A stretch of 64,000 bases of DNA from an uncultured Collinsella sp. (GCA_900755685.1 CAAEHI010000041.1:18538-82537); one strand, 5' to 3'; shown: positions 5,844-15,662, counted from the first letter of the stretch. The notes: generated by a model from the letters alone, not told the origin. Numbers and translations: made by a program.

Positions 5844-7793
5844 CTAGAGCTCGCAGGCAACCTTGTAGCCATCGCCGATGGCATCGCGGATGTTGCCGCA
5901 CTTCTGGGCATCGCCCAGCACGTGGGTGGCAACGCCGGCAGTGGCAAGGTCATCGGCCAGCTTGGTATTGGGACGATAGCCCATGGCAAGCACCAGCGTA
6001 TCGGCACCGGTGATGGTGTGGACCTCGCCGTCCTTTTCGTAGCTGATAGTGTCCTCGGTGATCTCGGTCACCTTGGCCTCGGTCAGCACGTGAACGCCCT
6101 TGGAGAGCATGCGCGTGATAAGCACCGCGCGACCGGCGCCACCCTCGTTGGCGGCGAGCGTCTTGGTCATCTCGATGACGGTGACATCGCGGTTGGCCGG
6201 CGACAGGTCGTTGACCAACGGGGCCAGGTAATCGGCCGTCTCGCAGCCGACGGTGCCGCCGCCCACGATGACGATCTTCTTGCCCGGGAAGGCCTTGCCG
6301 CCCAGCAGGTCGTCGGCCGTCATGACCTGCTTAAAGCCCTGCATGAAGGCCGGAGCGATGGGCTCGGCGCCATAGGCCAGAACGACCTCGTAGCCGGCGT
6401 AGTCACGCTGAATGTCCTCGGCAGTAAGCTCGGTGCCAAATACGCACTTCACGCCAGCCTCGGCCAGGCGACGATACTGATACTTGATCACGCGGGTGAG
6501 CTCCTGCTTTGCCGGCGGAACGGCCGCGATGCGCATCTCGCCGCCCGGTTCATCCTGCTTGTCCACGAGCACCACGTTGTGGCCGCGCTTGGCGGCAATG
6601 AACGCCGCCTCCATGCCCGCAGGACCAGCGCCCACAACCAGTACGTTCTTGGCCTCGGCGGCAGGCTCGTAACCGGCCTCGTCGCGCTCAACATCGGGGT
6701 TGACGGTGCAGGAGATGCGCTTGCCGAACATGATGCCGTTCAGGCAGCGCAGGCAGCCAATGCAGGGGCGGATATCGTCGGCGTTGCCGGCAGCGGCCTT
6801 GTTGCAGAACTCGGCATCGCACAGATTGGCGCGGCCCATCATGCAGATGTCGGCAGCGCCGTCCTCGATCAGCTCCTCGGCGATCCAGGCCTCGTTAATG
6901 CGACCGACGGTGGCGACGGGAATGTTGACGTGCTTTTTGATCTCGCGCGAGCAGGCGGCGTGCGAGGCCTGCTGGGTACCGGCAGCGGGAATCGCGGAGC
7001 CGCGCTTGATGGTGGTACCGCCCGACACATGAATCATGTCGACACCGGCCTTCTCCAGGCGACGCGAGACGTAGATCATGTCGTTGAGGGTCAGGCCGCC
7101 ATCAGTGTACTCATCGCCCGAGATACGGACGTCGATGATAAAGTCCTTGCCGCAGCGCTCGCGAATCTCGGCGATGACCTCGAGTAAGAAGCGCATGCGG
7201 GCGTCGAGCGAGCCGCCGTACTCGTCGGTACGCTTGTTGTAGAGCGGAGTCAAAAAGCCGCCGAGCATGCCGTGGGCGTGTGCCGCATGGACCTCGACGC
7301 CATCGACACCGGCCTTCTGCATACGCACGGCAGCGTCGCCAAACTGATGCGTGAGCTCGTGAATCTCGTCGACCGTGATGGGGCGCGGTGCCTCGCGGGC
7401 GTAAGACGGGCCCACAAAGGACGGAGCGATCAGGCGCGGCGTGCCCGGAATGTTAAAGGCCATGTAGGCGGGATGGAAGAGCTGCGGCATGATCTTGCAG
7501 CCATACTCGTGGACGGCCGCGGCGAGCTTTTCCCAGCCGGGGATGAACGTGTCGTCGTAGCAGCACATGTCACCCGGCAGATAGGTATAGGTAGGCTCGA
7601 CCGTCACGACCTCGGTAATGATGAGGCCCACGCCGCCCTTGGCGCGGGCACGGTAATGATCGACCAGGTCGTCGGTCACATAGCCATGATCGGCCAGGTT
7701 GGTGGACACCGGCGGCATAAAGACGCGGTTCTTGACCTCGGTTGTACCGACCTTGATCGGGCTAAAGAGCATCGGGTAGGCAGAGGACTCCAT
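5844..7793 (-). CDS. NADH:flavin oxidoreductase, 2,4-dienoyl-CoA reductase / BaiH-like
   Basis: This 649-residue protein has the three-part layout of FadH, enoate reductase and BaiCD/BaiH. An Old-Yellow-Enzyme TIM barrel for FMN covers residues 1 to about 330. A CIGCLRC plus downstream Cys 4Fe-4S motif lies near residues 340-360. An FAD/NAD(P)H domain begins with VVGAGPAGMEAA near residue 385, with a second Rossmann motif VIVGGGTVGCE. The family reduces activated C=C bonds. Substrates range from dienoyl-CoA to bile acid intermediates and cannot be told from sequence alone. The ATG at 7793 with AAGGAAG before it is preferred to a longer frame starting at 7970. Confidence 0.88.
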   Translation of the reverse strand: MESSAYPMLFSPIKVGTTEVKNRVFMPPVSTNLADHGYVTDDLVDHYRARAKGGVGLIITEVVTVEPTYTYLPGDMCCYDDTFIPGWEKLAAAVHEYGCKIMPQLFHPAYMAFNIPGTPRLIAPSFVGPSYAREAPRPITVDEIHELTHQFGDAAVRMQKAGVDGVEVHAAHAHGMLGGFLTPLYNKRTDEYGGSLDARMRFLLEVIAEIRERCGKDFIIDVRISGDEYTDGGLTLNDMIYVSRRLEKAGVDMIHVSGGTTIKRGSAIPAAGTQQASHAACSREIKKHVNIPVATVGRINEAWIAEELIEDGAADICMMGRANLCDAEFCNKAAAGNADDIRPCIGCLRCLNGIMFGKRISCTVNPDVERDEAGYEPAAEAKNVLVVGAGPAGMEAAFIAAKRGHNVVLVDKQDEPGGEMRIAAVPPAKQELTRVIKYQYRRLAEAGVKCVFGTELTAEDIQRDYAGYEVVLAYGAEPIAPAFMQGFKQVMTADDLLGGKAFPGKKIVIVGGGTVGCETADYLAPLVNDLSPANRDVTVIEMTKTLAANEGGAGRAVLITRMLSKGVHVLTEAKVTEITEDTISYEKDGEVHTITGADTLVLAMGYRPNTKLADDLATAGVATHVLGDAQKCGNIRDAIGDGYKVACEL

Positions 7794-7907
7794 ACAGGCT
7801 TCCTTTCGTTTGAGCCGCTCGGCGGCAGTTGCTAACGTACTTATCGTATCAGCAACCGCCGCGTCCGTACCCGCTCGCACTCCCCCGCCTTTAATCCAAT
7901 CCCCACA

Positions 7908-7987
7908 AAAAGTTGCGGTGGAATACGGAGTAGATGAGACTTTTGCCAGCCAAAACAGTCCGTATTTCACCGCAACTGATGGGCGGG
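7908..7987. repeat. Palindrome family I, copy 3
   Basis: AAGTTGCGGTGGAATACGGA pairs with TCCGTATTTCACCGCAACT around an AT-richer centre, with CCCC/GGGG outside. It shares the core of copies 1 and 2 and lies between two - strand oxidoreductase genes. Confidence 0.8.
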
Positions 7988-7993
7988 GTGGAG

Positions 7994-9211
7994 TTAGAGG
8001 CCCAGGTAGGTGGCCATGCCTTCGACGGCGAGCTTGGCGCCAGCTACGGCGTGGACCACAGTGAGCGGGCCGTTGACCACGTCGCCGGCGGCAAAGACGC
8101 CAGGCACGGTGGTCATGCCATGCTCGTCGACCGAAAGCAGGCCGCGATGGTCGGTCTCCAGACCGCCCGTTGTAAGCACGAGCTTGTCCTTGGGCACCTG
8201 AGACGCCGCAATCACAACCGTGTCGGCGGACACGTGGTCGAGCTCTTCCTCGTAGCCCACCACATTGTTGTCCTCGTCAAAGATAGCCGTCTCGAACACC
8301 GGACCGTTATCATCGATGGCGCAGATCGCCTTGCCGCGCACAATCTCGGCACCGTCAAGCTCGGTCAACTCCACCTCGTCGTCAATCGCAGAGATATGAC
8401 GCGAACGGGCATACACAGTGACCTTGCGGGCACCCGAGCGAAGCGCCGTACGGGCCACATCCATGGCTACGTTGCCGGCACCGATTACGGCCACGTTTTC
8501 GCCGATCGCCACGCTCGTGGGGTCAACGAGATAGTCGATGCCAAAGAGCACATTGCCGCGCGACTCGCCGGGAATACCCAGCTTTCGAGCTCGCCAGGTG
8601 CCGGTACCAACAAAGACCGCATCGTAGCCGTCGCGCAGCAAGTCGTCGATGTGGAGCGCACCGCCGATGGTGGTCGAGGGGCGAACGCGCACGCCGAGCG
8701 AGCACATCACGTGGCGGTACTTTTGCACGAGCGAGCGCGGCAGACGGAACTCGGGGATACCGTACTCCAACACGCCGCCGATCTCGGGCCGCTGTTCAAA
8801 AACGGTGACGGCGCAACCCAGCTGCGCCATCTTAATTGCCACGGTAATGCCGGCAGGGCCGGAGCCGACCACAGCGACCTGCTTGCCGCACGACGGCGCG
8901 GCCTTCCACTCTTTGCGGTCCAAATACGCCGTGGAGATATAGTTCTCGATGCTCGAAAAATGCACGGGCGCGCCCTTGCGGCCCTGGATGCACGCGCCCT
9001 CGCACTGGCCCGAATGGTTGCACACCATAGAGCAGACCGCACTCATCGGGTTATTCTGGAACAGCAGCTCGCCCGCCTCTTGCAGACGGCGCTGCTTAAA
9101 GAGGTCGATAACCTGCGGAATGGGCGTCTGCACCGGACAACCCTTTATTTTACAGAACGCCTTTTTGCAGCCCAGACAACGATTTGCTTCCTCAACGATA
9201 TGGATAGCCAC
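7994..9211 (-). CDS. GltD-like FAD/NAD(P)-dependent oxidoreductase
   Basis: This 405-residue protein resembles the small subunit of glutamate synthase and related electron-transfer flavoproteins. The N-terminal Cys clusters (CLGCKKAFC...CPV, then CSMVC...CEGAC) fit two 4Fe-4S centres. VVGSGPAGITVA is the FAD-binding motif and VIGAGNVAMDVA the NAD(P)H motif. No glutamate synthase large subunit lies nearby, so it likely passes electrons to another partner; the flavin reductase gene downstream is one candidate. The substrate is unknown. Confidence 0.85.
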   Translation of the reverse strand: MAIHIVEEANRCLGCKKAFCKIKGCPVQTPIPQVIDLFKQRRLQEAGELLFQNNPMSAVCSMVCNHSGQCEGACIQGRKGAPVHFSSIENYISTAYLDRKEWKAAPSCGKQVAVVGSGPAGITVAIKMAQLGCAVTVFEQRPEIGGVLEYGIPEFRLPRSLVQKYRHVMCSLGVRVRPSTTIGGALHIDDLLRDGYDAVFVGTGTWRARKLGIPGESRGNVLFGIDYLVDPTSVAIGENVAVIGAGNVAMDVARTALRSGARKVTVYARSRHISAIDDEVELTELDGAEIVRGKAICAIDDNGPVFETAIFDEDNNVVGYEEELDHVSADTVVIAASQVPKDKLVLTTGGLETDHRGLLSVDEHGMTTVPGVFAAGDVVNGPLTVVHAVAGAKLAVEGMATYLGL

Positions 9212-9381
9212 GCAATTCCCCTCTATTGACCTGGACGAAATCGGCTTCCTAAACCAATTTGCCCGAATTTATAACCATAGATACGTCAACAGTGCGGAAA
9301 AGGGCACCGAAAAGCATCTCACAAACGCGCAGTAGCAACCCTTCCCTCGCACAGAGCCACTGTGCAGCCCCGTCATCGAGA

Positions 9382-9417
9382 TCAAAAGATTCGCCACCCC
9401 TACGAATGGCGAATCTC
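9382..9417 (-). terminator. Terminator of the uxa operon
   Basis: AGATTCGCCA and TGGCGAATCT form a 10-bp stem (9387-9396 with 9407-9416). On the - strand it is followed by TTTTGAT. It lies directly after the uxaA stop. Confidence 0.65.
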
Positions 9418-9418
9418 T

Positions 9419-10903
9419 CTACAGGCAGACGCCGTCTTTCCAGATACTGATCTCGTGGCAACCGCGGCGCTCGGCACTCGTTAGCTTACCGCTCGCTGTA
9501 TCCAGTACCAGCTGATATAGGTCTCCGGCGGCCTCATCGAGCGTGCACTCGCCCGTAGCCACCACGCCGGCGTTAAAGTCCATCCAGTTGGCCTTGTGGT
9601 CGCACAGACGCTGATTGGTGAACACCTTGAGGGTGGGCGCCGGTGCACCAAACGGCGTGCCGCGTCCAGTCGAGAACAGAATCACGTGGCAGCCAGCAGC
9701 CGTCAACGCCGTGGTGGATACCATGTCGTTGCCCGGGCCGCACAGCATGTTCAGGCCATGCCTGGTGACCTGACCGGCATACGGCAGCACGTCGACGATG
9801 GGTGCAGAGCCGCCCTTCTGCACGCAGCCGCAACTCTTGTCCTCGAGCGTGGTGATGCCACCGTCCTTGTTACCGGGACTCGGGTTCTCGTAGACCACCT
9901 CGCCATGGCTAATAAAGTAATCCTTAAAACCGTTAAGCATGTCAGAGGCGGCGTCAAAGACCTGCTCGTTCTCGCAGCGATCGAGCAGGATGCTCTCCGC
10001 GCCAAACATCTCGGGCACCTCGGTGAGCACCGACGTGCCACCGCGGGCGACGACCATATCGCTCACGCGACCGATCGTGGGGTTGGCGGTAATGCCCGAA
10101 AGACCGTCAGAGCCGCCGCACTTAAGACCAATAACCAGCTCGGAGGCCGGAATGGGCTCACGCTTGGCCTGCTTGGCCAAGTCAGCCAGCTCGGACAGAA
10201 TCTTGTGGCCCTCGATCTGCTCGTCGGCTACATCCTGGCAGGTGAGAAAACGAACGCGCTCGTGATCGAAGTCACCGAGCTCGTCGAGCACCTGCTGATG
10301 CGTGCAATTCTCGCAACCGAGCGACAAGAACAGCACGCCCGCGGCGTTTGCGTGACGCGACAGCGCCACCAGCAGACGACGGGTCTGGGCATGGTCGGCG
10401 CCGGTCTGTGAGCAACCGAACGGATGCGGGAAGTAATAGACGCCCTCCAACGAGCCCTCGACCAGGTCCTGAGCCTGCTCGCACATGGCACGAGCGACTT
10501 CGTTGACGCAACCGACGGTGGGAATGATCCAAAGCTCATTGCGCGTGGCGGCACGACCGTCGGCACGGCGGAAGCCCATAAAGGTCTCGGCCTCGACCGG
10601 CTCAACGACCGGATGTGTCGGATTGTAGGCGTACTCGATCTCACCCGAGAGGTTGGTCTTCACGTTGTGCGTGTGCAGCCACTGGCCGGGCTGAATGTCC
10701 TTCGTCACGTGGCCGATGGGAAGACCGTACTTGATGACATCCTCACCGGCTGCAATGGCGCGCACGGCCATCTTGTGACCCTGCGGGATATCCTCCGCGG
10801 CAACGACCTCGCCCACGCCGGGAACCTCGACGGCAGCACCCTTGGCGAGCGGCGACAGCGCAACGATGACGTTGTCGGCCGGATTGATCTGGATAGTGTT
10901 CAT
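9419..10903 (-). CDS. uxaA: Altronate dehydratase
   Basis: This 494-residue protein has the UxaA layout: an N-terminal SAF-like domain (about residues 1-90) and a C-terminal catalytic domain (GCSQTGAD, LGCENC, LKCGGSDG, GCGC-like CGCVQKGG). It dehydrates D-altronate to 2-keto-3-deoxygluconate. Conserved Cys and His residues bind the metal. It is the last gene of the run uxaC, symporter, uxaB, uxaA on -, 78 bases after uxaB. Its product feeds the kinase and aldolase encoded at the left edge of the window. Confidence 0.92.
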   Translation of the reverse strand: MNTIQINPADNVIVALSPLAKGAAVEVPGVGEVVAAEDIPQGHKMAVRAIAAGEDVIKYGLPIGHVTKDIQPGQWLHTHNVKTNLSGEIEYAYNPTHPVVEPVEAETFMGFRRADGRAATRNELWIIPTVGCVNEVARAMCEQAQDLVEGSLEGVYYFPHPFGCSQTGADHAQTRRLLVALSRHANAAGVLFLSLGCENCTHQQVLDELGDFDHERVRFLTCQDVADEQIEGHKILSELADLAKQAKREPIPASELVIGLKCGGSDGLSGITANPTIGRVSDMVVARGGTSVLTEVPEMFGAESILLDRCENEQVFDAASDMLNGFKDYFISHGEVVYENPSPGNKDGGITTLEDKSCGCVQKGGSAPIVDVLPYAGQVTRHGLNMLCGPGNDMVSTTALTAAGCHVILFSTGRGTPFGAPAPTLKVFTNQRLCDHKANWMDFNAGVVATGECTLDEAAGDLYQLVLDTASGKLTSAERRGCHEISIWKDGVCL

Positions 10904-10981
10904 TACAAAGAGTCCTAACCCTACAGGTTGAGCAGAAGTCGAGTGACGCCCGCCAGTTACCCGGCGGGCGTACAGAAGGAT

Positions 10982-12496
10982 TTAGGCCTGAGCGTTCGCG
11001 AACGCCTGCTTGACGCCCTCGGAGCGCACGACGGCGAGAACGTTGACGACAAACTCCTCCAGGCCGGCGATCTGCGTAAGATCCTCGCCCCACATTTGCT
11101 CGTTGGAGAGCACATCGTGCACCAGCTCGGCGTCGTCGGCGCCGGCGTGAGCAGCGTAGAAGTCGAGCACAAAGGCGTCGTCCTGAGCGGTGTACTCGGT
11201 GCCGTCGGAGCGACGCAGGTGCAGGCCGTCGCCCTCGCGGGACACGAGCTCCTGCGTGTAGAAGGAGATGAGCGTGGCCAGGCTCGTCGCCAGGCACTTG
11301 GGCAGGTTGCCGGTCTTGGCAACGTGGTCCTTGAGCGTAGGCAGGTCGCGGGCACGCCACTTAGCCGTGGAGTTGAGGCAGATAGAGAGCAGCGCGTGGT
11401 CGATAAACGGATTGTCGAAGCGGTTCTCGACGGCGGCGGCAAAGGCCTTGCAATCCTCGACATCCAGATCGGTGGCGAGCGTTGGGATGACCTCGTCGTA
11501 GAGCATGGTGTTCATGAAGCCGCGGACGGTCTCGTCGTGCATGCAATCGCGCACGATATCAAAGCCGGCAACCCAGGAACCCGGGACAAAGGCGGTGTGG
11601 GCGCCGTTGAGGATGCGGACCTTGCGCTTCTTGTACGGGGTAACGTCGGGGGTCACAAAGACACCCGGCAGGCCGGCCTTCACGAAGGGCAGACGCTCCT
11701 TGAGCGACTCGTCACCCTGGATGCCCCACATCTGGAAGGGCTCGCGCACGGCCAAGAACGGATCCTCATAGCCCAAACGCTCGGCCACGGCAGCGGCCTC
11801 CTTGGGATCGCGGATGCGACCCGGAACGATGGTGTCGACGAGCGTGGTGCAGACGGTGCAGTCGTTGGCCATCCACTGCGAAAACTCGTCCTCCCAGCCC
11901 CAGTCGCTCACGTACTGGTTCATAATGCGCAGCAGCTCCTCGCCGTTATGGTCGATGAGCTCGCAGGCGAGCACGATGACGCCCGGCTTGCCGGCAGCCC
12001 AGCGGGCATGGAGCACCTGGGCAAGCTTGGCAGGGAAGCTCGCGGGGGGCATGTCGTCGGCCTTGCAGGACGGATCGTAGGCGATACCGGCCTCGGTGGT
12101 GTTGGAGACGATAATCTCCAGGTCATCGGAAACGGCGACCTCCATCATGGCACGGTAGTCAGCCTCGCGATACGGATTGAGGCAACGGCTGCAGGCGCTG
12201 ATCACGCGGGAATCGTCAACCGTGTCACCGTTCTCCTTGCCGCGCACCAGTACGGTGTACAGGCCATCCTGGGCATTGATACCATCGGCGAAATCGAAGG
12301 CGCCGCTGATGGGCTGCACCATGACGACCTTGCCGTTCCAACCGGTGGCCTCGTTGCCCATATCGAAGAAACGATCGACGAAGGCGCGCAGGAAATTGCC
12401 CTCGCCAAACTGCAGGACCTTCTCGGGGGCGTCCTTGGGCAGCACATAGCCCTCGTAGCCGATCTTCTCGAGCGTCTCGTAGCTGATGTTATTCAT
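10982..12496 (-). CDS. uxaB: Tagaturonate reductase (altronate oxidoreductase)
   Basis: This 504-residue protein belongs to the long-chain mannitol dehydrogenase family. VLQFGEGNFLRAFVD near residue 27 is the NAD-binding start typical of UxaB, and KVRILNGAHTA lies in the catalytic half. It reduces D-tagaturonate with NADH to D-altronate. It sits between the symporter and uxaA genes on the same strand. A small GC-rich hairpin (10946-10971) lies between uxaB and uxaA and may tune expression of uxaA. Confidence 0.92.
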   Translation of the reverse strand: MNNISYETLEKIGYEGYVLPKDAPEKVLQFGEGNFLRAFVDRFFDMGNEATGWNGKVVMVQPISGAFDFADGINAQDGLYTVLVRGKENGDTVDDSRVISACSRCLNPYREADYRAMMEVAVSDDLEIIVSNTTEAGIAYDPSCKADDMPPASFPAKLAQVLHARWAAGKPGVIVLACELIDHNGEELLRIMNQYVSDWGWEDEFSQWMANDCTVCTTLVDTIVPGRIRDPKEAAAVAERLGYEDPFLAVREPFQMWGIQGDESLKERLPFVKAGLPGVFVTPDVTPYKKRKVRILNGAHTAFVPGSWVAGFDIVRDCMHDETVRGFMNTMLYDEVIPTLATDLDVEDCKAFAAAVENRFDNPFIDHALLSICLNSTAKWRARDLPTLKDHVAKTGNLPKCLATSLATLISFYTQELVSREGDGLHLRRSDGTEYTAQDDAFVLDFYAAHAGADDAELVHDVLSNEQMWGEDLTQIAGLEEFVVNVLAVVRSEGVKQAFANAQA

Positions 12497-12574
12497 AGAG
12501 GTTTTCCTCTCAACTCAAGTCCCGGTACGGCATCGCCGCACCGGGTTGCATTCATGATTGTTTAAGCAGCGGGG

Positions 12575-14080
12575 CTATTTATCGATCGTCTCGATAGTGC
12601 TCTCGCCGATCTTGCCACGTTCCCAGCGACCATTCGACAGGTCGTTGGAAATGGAATTGAACTTCTTCTCGGTAATGTCGTAGAGAGCGAAGATAATCAA
12701 GGCTGCTACCAGAAGGGCGCAGGCGGGATAAATCGTCAGAGCGCCCTTAATGCCAAGCAGCGTGGCAGCCGTCTGGGGCTTATTTGCCACATATCCGGTA
12801 AGGGCAAGGATGCCGCCGGAAATGATCGCGGCAAGGGATTGCGCAAGCTTACGAGAAAAGTTGAACGCGGCGTAGGTCGTACCCTCCTTGCGGATTCCCG
12901 TGTGCCATTCACCGTAATCAATAACATCGGAAACCAAGTTCCAGGTGATACCGTTGGGGATGGCAAGCGCGACGTAGCCGATGGTGACGAAGATGATGAA
13001 CGTCACGGTATTGGTCGGCAGGATGAAGTTGAGGCCGTTTGCCACGGCACCGACGATAAAGCAGGCAACGCACGTGCGCTTCTTGCCAAAATGCTTGACG
13101 AGCGTCGGGATGGCGAGAATGGCGACAACCGACGTTCCGATCATGATGCCGTTGACAATGGGCTGCAACGCGATGTTACCCAGGTTGTACTGGCAGAAAT
13201 ACACCATCATGGTGTTGTTGGTGTTCATGGCCGAGATGGTAAACAGCGTAAGCAGGATAACTGCCCCCAGGTTCTTGTTGGTGAAAACGACCTTGAAATA
13301 CGTGCTGAATGCGCTCGACTTCTTGCCGGCCTTTCCCGCAGCCTTCTCCTCGGCCTGTCGATCGATACGGATATGCTCGCGCGTTCCCAAAAAGCAGATG
13401 GCGAATCCGGCGATGCCACACAGTCCCATGACGACAGCTGCAATCGTATAGCCGTGCGGATTGCCGTCGAGTGTGTCGCCACCCGCAAAGAACAGGACCA
13501 ATGGGATGAACGCTACGCCCGTGATGAGCTGTGCGCAGAGCGAACCGGCCTGGCGCGTTGACGCCATGTGCGCGCGGTCATCGACGTCACGCGTCATTAC
13601 CGTGGCCAGAGATCCGTATGGCACGTTGGTGAAGCTGTATACGACGCCCCAGATCATGTAGGTTATCAGCGCATAGGCAATTTTGCCCGCCATGGGAATA
13701 TCGGGCGCAGTGAAGGTCACCACGGTTAGAACGGCAAGGATCACGGCCGAAACCATCATGACCGGACGAAACCGACCGTGCTTGCCAATCTTCTTTCTAC
13801 CGTCGACGAATGCACCGGCAATCGGGTCCATGAACGCATCGAAAATCTTGGTGACGGCGAAAATCAGGCTCACTACGCCTGGCGAAATCAGGCAGATGTC
13901 AGTGTAGAACTTGGTCAGATATGCCTGACCAAGATCGAACATGAATCCGTTGCCCAAATCGCCAAAGCCATAGCAGATTTTCTCACGCCAGCTCAACTTG
14001 ATATCCTGCGAGCTCTGCATCGATCCCGAATCCGCCTGAGCAGACACGATCTGCTCGTTTTTCTGTTGCCCTGTTCCCAT
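12575..14080 (-). CDS. GPH-family sugar:cation symporter, likely hexuronide transporter
   Basis: This protein of about 501 residues has 12 hydrophobic segments and belongs to the glycoside-pentoside-hexuronide family (MFS fold). The motif DAFMDPIAGAFVD after TM2 is characteristic of the family. It is placed between uxaC and uxaB, so hexuronate or hexuronide uptake is the likely job. The ATG at 14080 with a GGGGAGGG site is preferred to 14122. Export or another sugar cannot be excluded from sequence. Confidence 0.87.
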   Translation of the reverse strand: MGTGQQKNEQIVSAQADSGSMQSSQDIKLSWREKICYGFGDLGNGFMFDLGQAYLTKFYTDICLISPGVVSLIFAVTKIFDAFMDPIAGAFVDGRKKIGKHGRFRPVMMVSAVILAVLTVVTFTAPDIPMAGKIAYALITYMIWGVVYSFTNVPYGSLATVMTRDVDDRAHMASTRQAGSLCAQLITGVAFIPLVLFFAGGDTLDGNPHGYTIAAVVMGLCGIAGFAICFLGTREHIRIDRQAEEKAAGKAGKKSSAFSTYFKVVFTNKNLGAVILLTLFTISAMNTNNTMMVYFCQYNLGNIALQPIVNGIMIGTSVVAILAIPTLVKHFGKKRTCVACFIVGAVANGLNFILPTNTVTFIIFVTIGYVALAIPNGITWNLVSDVIDYGEWHTGIRKEGTTYAAFNFSRKLAQSLAAIISGGILALTGYVANKPQTAATLLGIKGALTIYPACALLVAALIIFALYDITEKKFNSISNDLSNGRWERGKIGESTIETIDK

Positions 14081-14130
14081 ATGGTCCCTCCCCTTTGCAA
14101 CCGATTTCACCAATCGGAACACATACAGAT

Positions 14131-15558
14131 CTATGCCTCGACAGTGTCCAGATCGAAGCCAAAGTAGCGAACGGAGTTGTTGTAGCTGATGTCACGCACG
14201 ATGGTACCCAGCAGCTCCATGTCGGCCGGATACTTGCCCTGCTCAACCCACTCGCCGATCACGCCGCACAGCACGCGACGGAAATACTCGTGACGCGGAT
14301 AGGACAGAAAGGAGCGAGAGTCGGTGAGCATGCCGACAAAGTTGCCCAGGACGCCCTCGTTGGCAAGGGCGGTAAGCTGCTCGCGCATGCCGACCTCGTT
14401 GTCGTTGAACCACCAGGCGGAACCGTTCTGGATCTTACCGGCAGTCGGGGCCTCCTGGAAGCAACCCATCACGGTATCGATCATGGTGTTGTCGATGGGG
14501 TTCAAGCTGTACAGGATGGTCTTGGGCAGACCGCAGGTCTCCTGGATGGAGTTGAGGAAATCGGCGAGCTGGTCGGACGGCGTGTAGTTGGAGATGCAGT
14601 CATAACCGGTATCGGGGCCGAGCTTGGCAAACATGGCACGGTTGTTGTCGCGCTTGCAGCCAAAGTGCAGCTGCATGGCCCAGCCCAGGCGGACATACTC
14701 GCCGGCGACAAACTGCATAAAGGCGGTCTTGTACTTGAGGACCTCTTCCTCGGTGAGCGGCTCGGCAGCCAGGCCCTTGGCAAAGATGGCCTCGATCTCG
14801 TCGGCGGTAGCCGGGACGTACATAACGTAATCGAGTGCGTGGTCGGAGGCGCGGCAGCCCAGCTCGTGAGCAACGTCGTAGCGCTTGGAGATGGCAGACT
14901 TCATGCCCTCAAAGTCGCCGACCTCAACGCCGGCAACCTCGGAAAGATGCTTGCAGTAGTCGGCGAACTCCTGGCCGCGCTCGATGCGCAGAGCGGCGTC
15001 GGGGCGCATGGCGGGAACGACCTGAACGTCAAAACTGTCATCGGCGGCAATCTTCTTGTGCCACTCAAAGCTGTCGGCGGGGTCGTCGGTAGTGCAGATC
15101 ATGCGGACGTTGGACTGCTTGATCAGGTTGCGGCAGGTAAAGCTGGCCTCGGCGAGCTTGGCGTTGGCAAGGTCCCAGACCTCCTGGGCAGTCTTGCCGT
15201 TGAGGACGCCCTCGTAGCCAAAGTAGCGCTTAAGCTCCAGGTGGCTCCACTCAAAGACGGGGTTGCCAACGCAGCGACCCAGGGTCTCGGCCCACTTTTG
15301 GAACTTCTCGCGAGCAGGGGCGTCGCCAGTGATAAAACGCTCGTCGACGCCGTTGGCACGCATCAAGCGCCACTTGTAGTGGTCGCCGCCCAGCCAAACC
15401 TCGGTGATGTTCTCGAAACGCTTGTCCTCCCAAATCTCCTTGGGAGAAATGTGGCAATGGTAGTCGACGATGGGCATGCCCTCGGCAAAGTTGTGGAACA
15501 GCTCCTCGCCGGTCTTGGTGCTCAGCAGGAAATCCTGATCGTCCATGAAGTTTTTCAT
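14131..15558 (-). CDS. uxaC: Glucuronate/galacturonate isomerase
   Basis: This 475-residue protein has the UxaC length and the amidohydrolase-like metal site His34-Cys-His36 in VDYHCHISPKEI. It converts D-galacturonate to D-tagaturonate (and D-glucuronate to D-fructuronate). It is the first gene of the uxa operon. Two GTGAACGTTCAC operators lie 54-105 bases upstream. The ATG at 15558 with AAAGGGG before it is preferred to a longer frame from 15627, which would run into the first operator. Confidence 0.93.
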   Translation of the reverse strand: MKNFMDDQDFLLSTKTGEELFHNFAEGMPIVDYHCHISPKEIWEDKRFENITEVWLGGDHYKWRLMRANGVDERFITGDAPAREKFQKWAETLGRCVGNPVFEWSHLELKRYFGYEGVLNGKTAQEVWDLANAKLAEASFTCRNLIKQSNVRMICTTDDPADSFEWHKKIAADDSFDVQVVPAMRPDAALRIERGQEFADYCKHLSEVAGVEVGDFEGMKSAISKRYDVAHELGCRASDHALDYVMYVPATADEIEAIFAKGLAAEPLTEEEVLKYKTAFMQFVAGEYVRLGWAMQLHFGCKRDNNRAMFAKLGPDTGYDCISNYTPSDQLADFLNSIQETCGLPKTILYSLNPIDNTMIDTVMGCFQEAPTAGKIQNGSAWWFNDNEVGMREQLTALANEGVLGNFVGMLTDSRSFLSYPRHEYFRRVLCGVIGEWVEQGKYPADMELLGTIVRDISYNNSVRYFGFDLDTVEA

Positions 15559-15611
15559 CAAACAACCCCTTTGTTTGCGGAGCGGGCGCACAATACGCTC
15601 GTCATCCTCTA

Positions 15612-15625
15612 GGTGAACGTTCACC
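15612..15625. promoter_or_regulatory. LacI-type operator GGTGAACGTTCACC (proximal) at uxaC
   Basis: A perfect palindrome. With the second copy at 15651-15662 it brackets the likely uxaC promoter, the two centres being 38 bases apart. The neighbouring LacI-family gene is the obvious candidate regulator. Confidence 0.8.
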
Positions 15626-15650
15626 ATCTTAGTGCAAAATGCGTTACAAG

Positions 15651-15662
15651 GTGAACGTTCAC
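15651..15662. promoter_or_regulatory. LacI-type operator GTGAACGTTCAC (distal) at uxaC
   Basis: A perfect 12-bp palindrome with the same core as 15612-15625 and 3029-3040. Confidence 0.8.
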
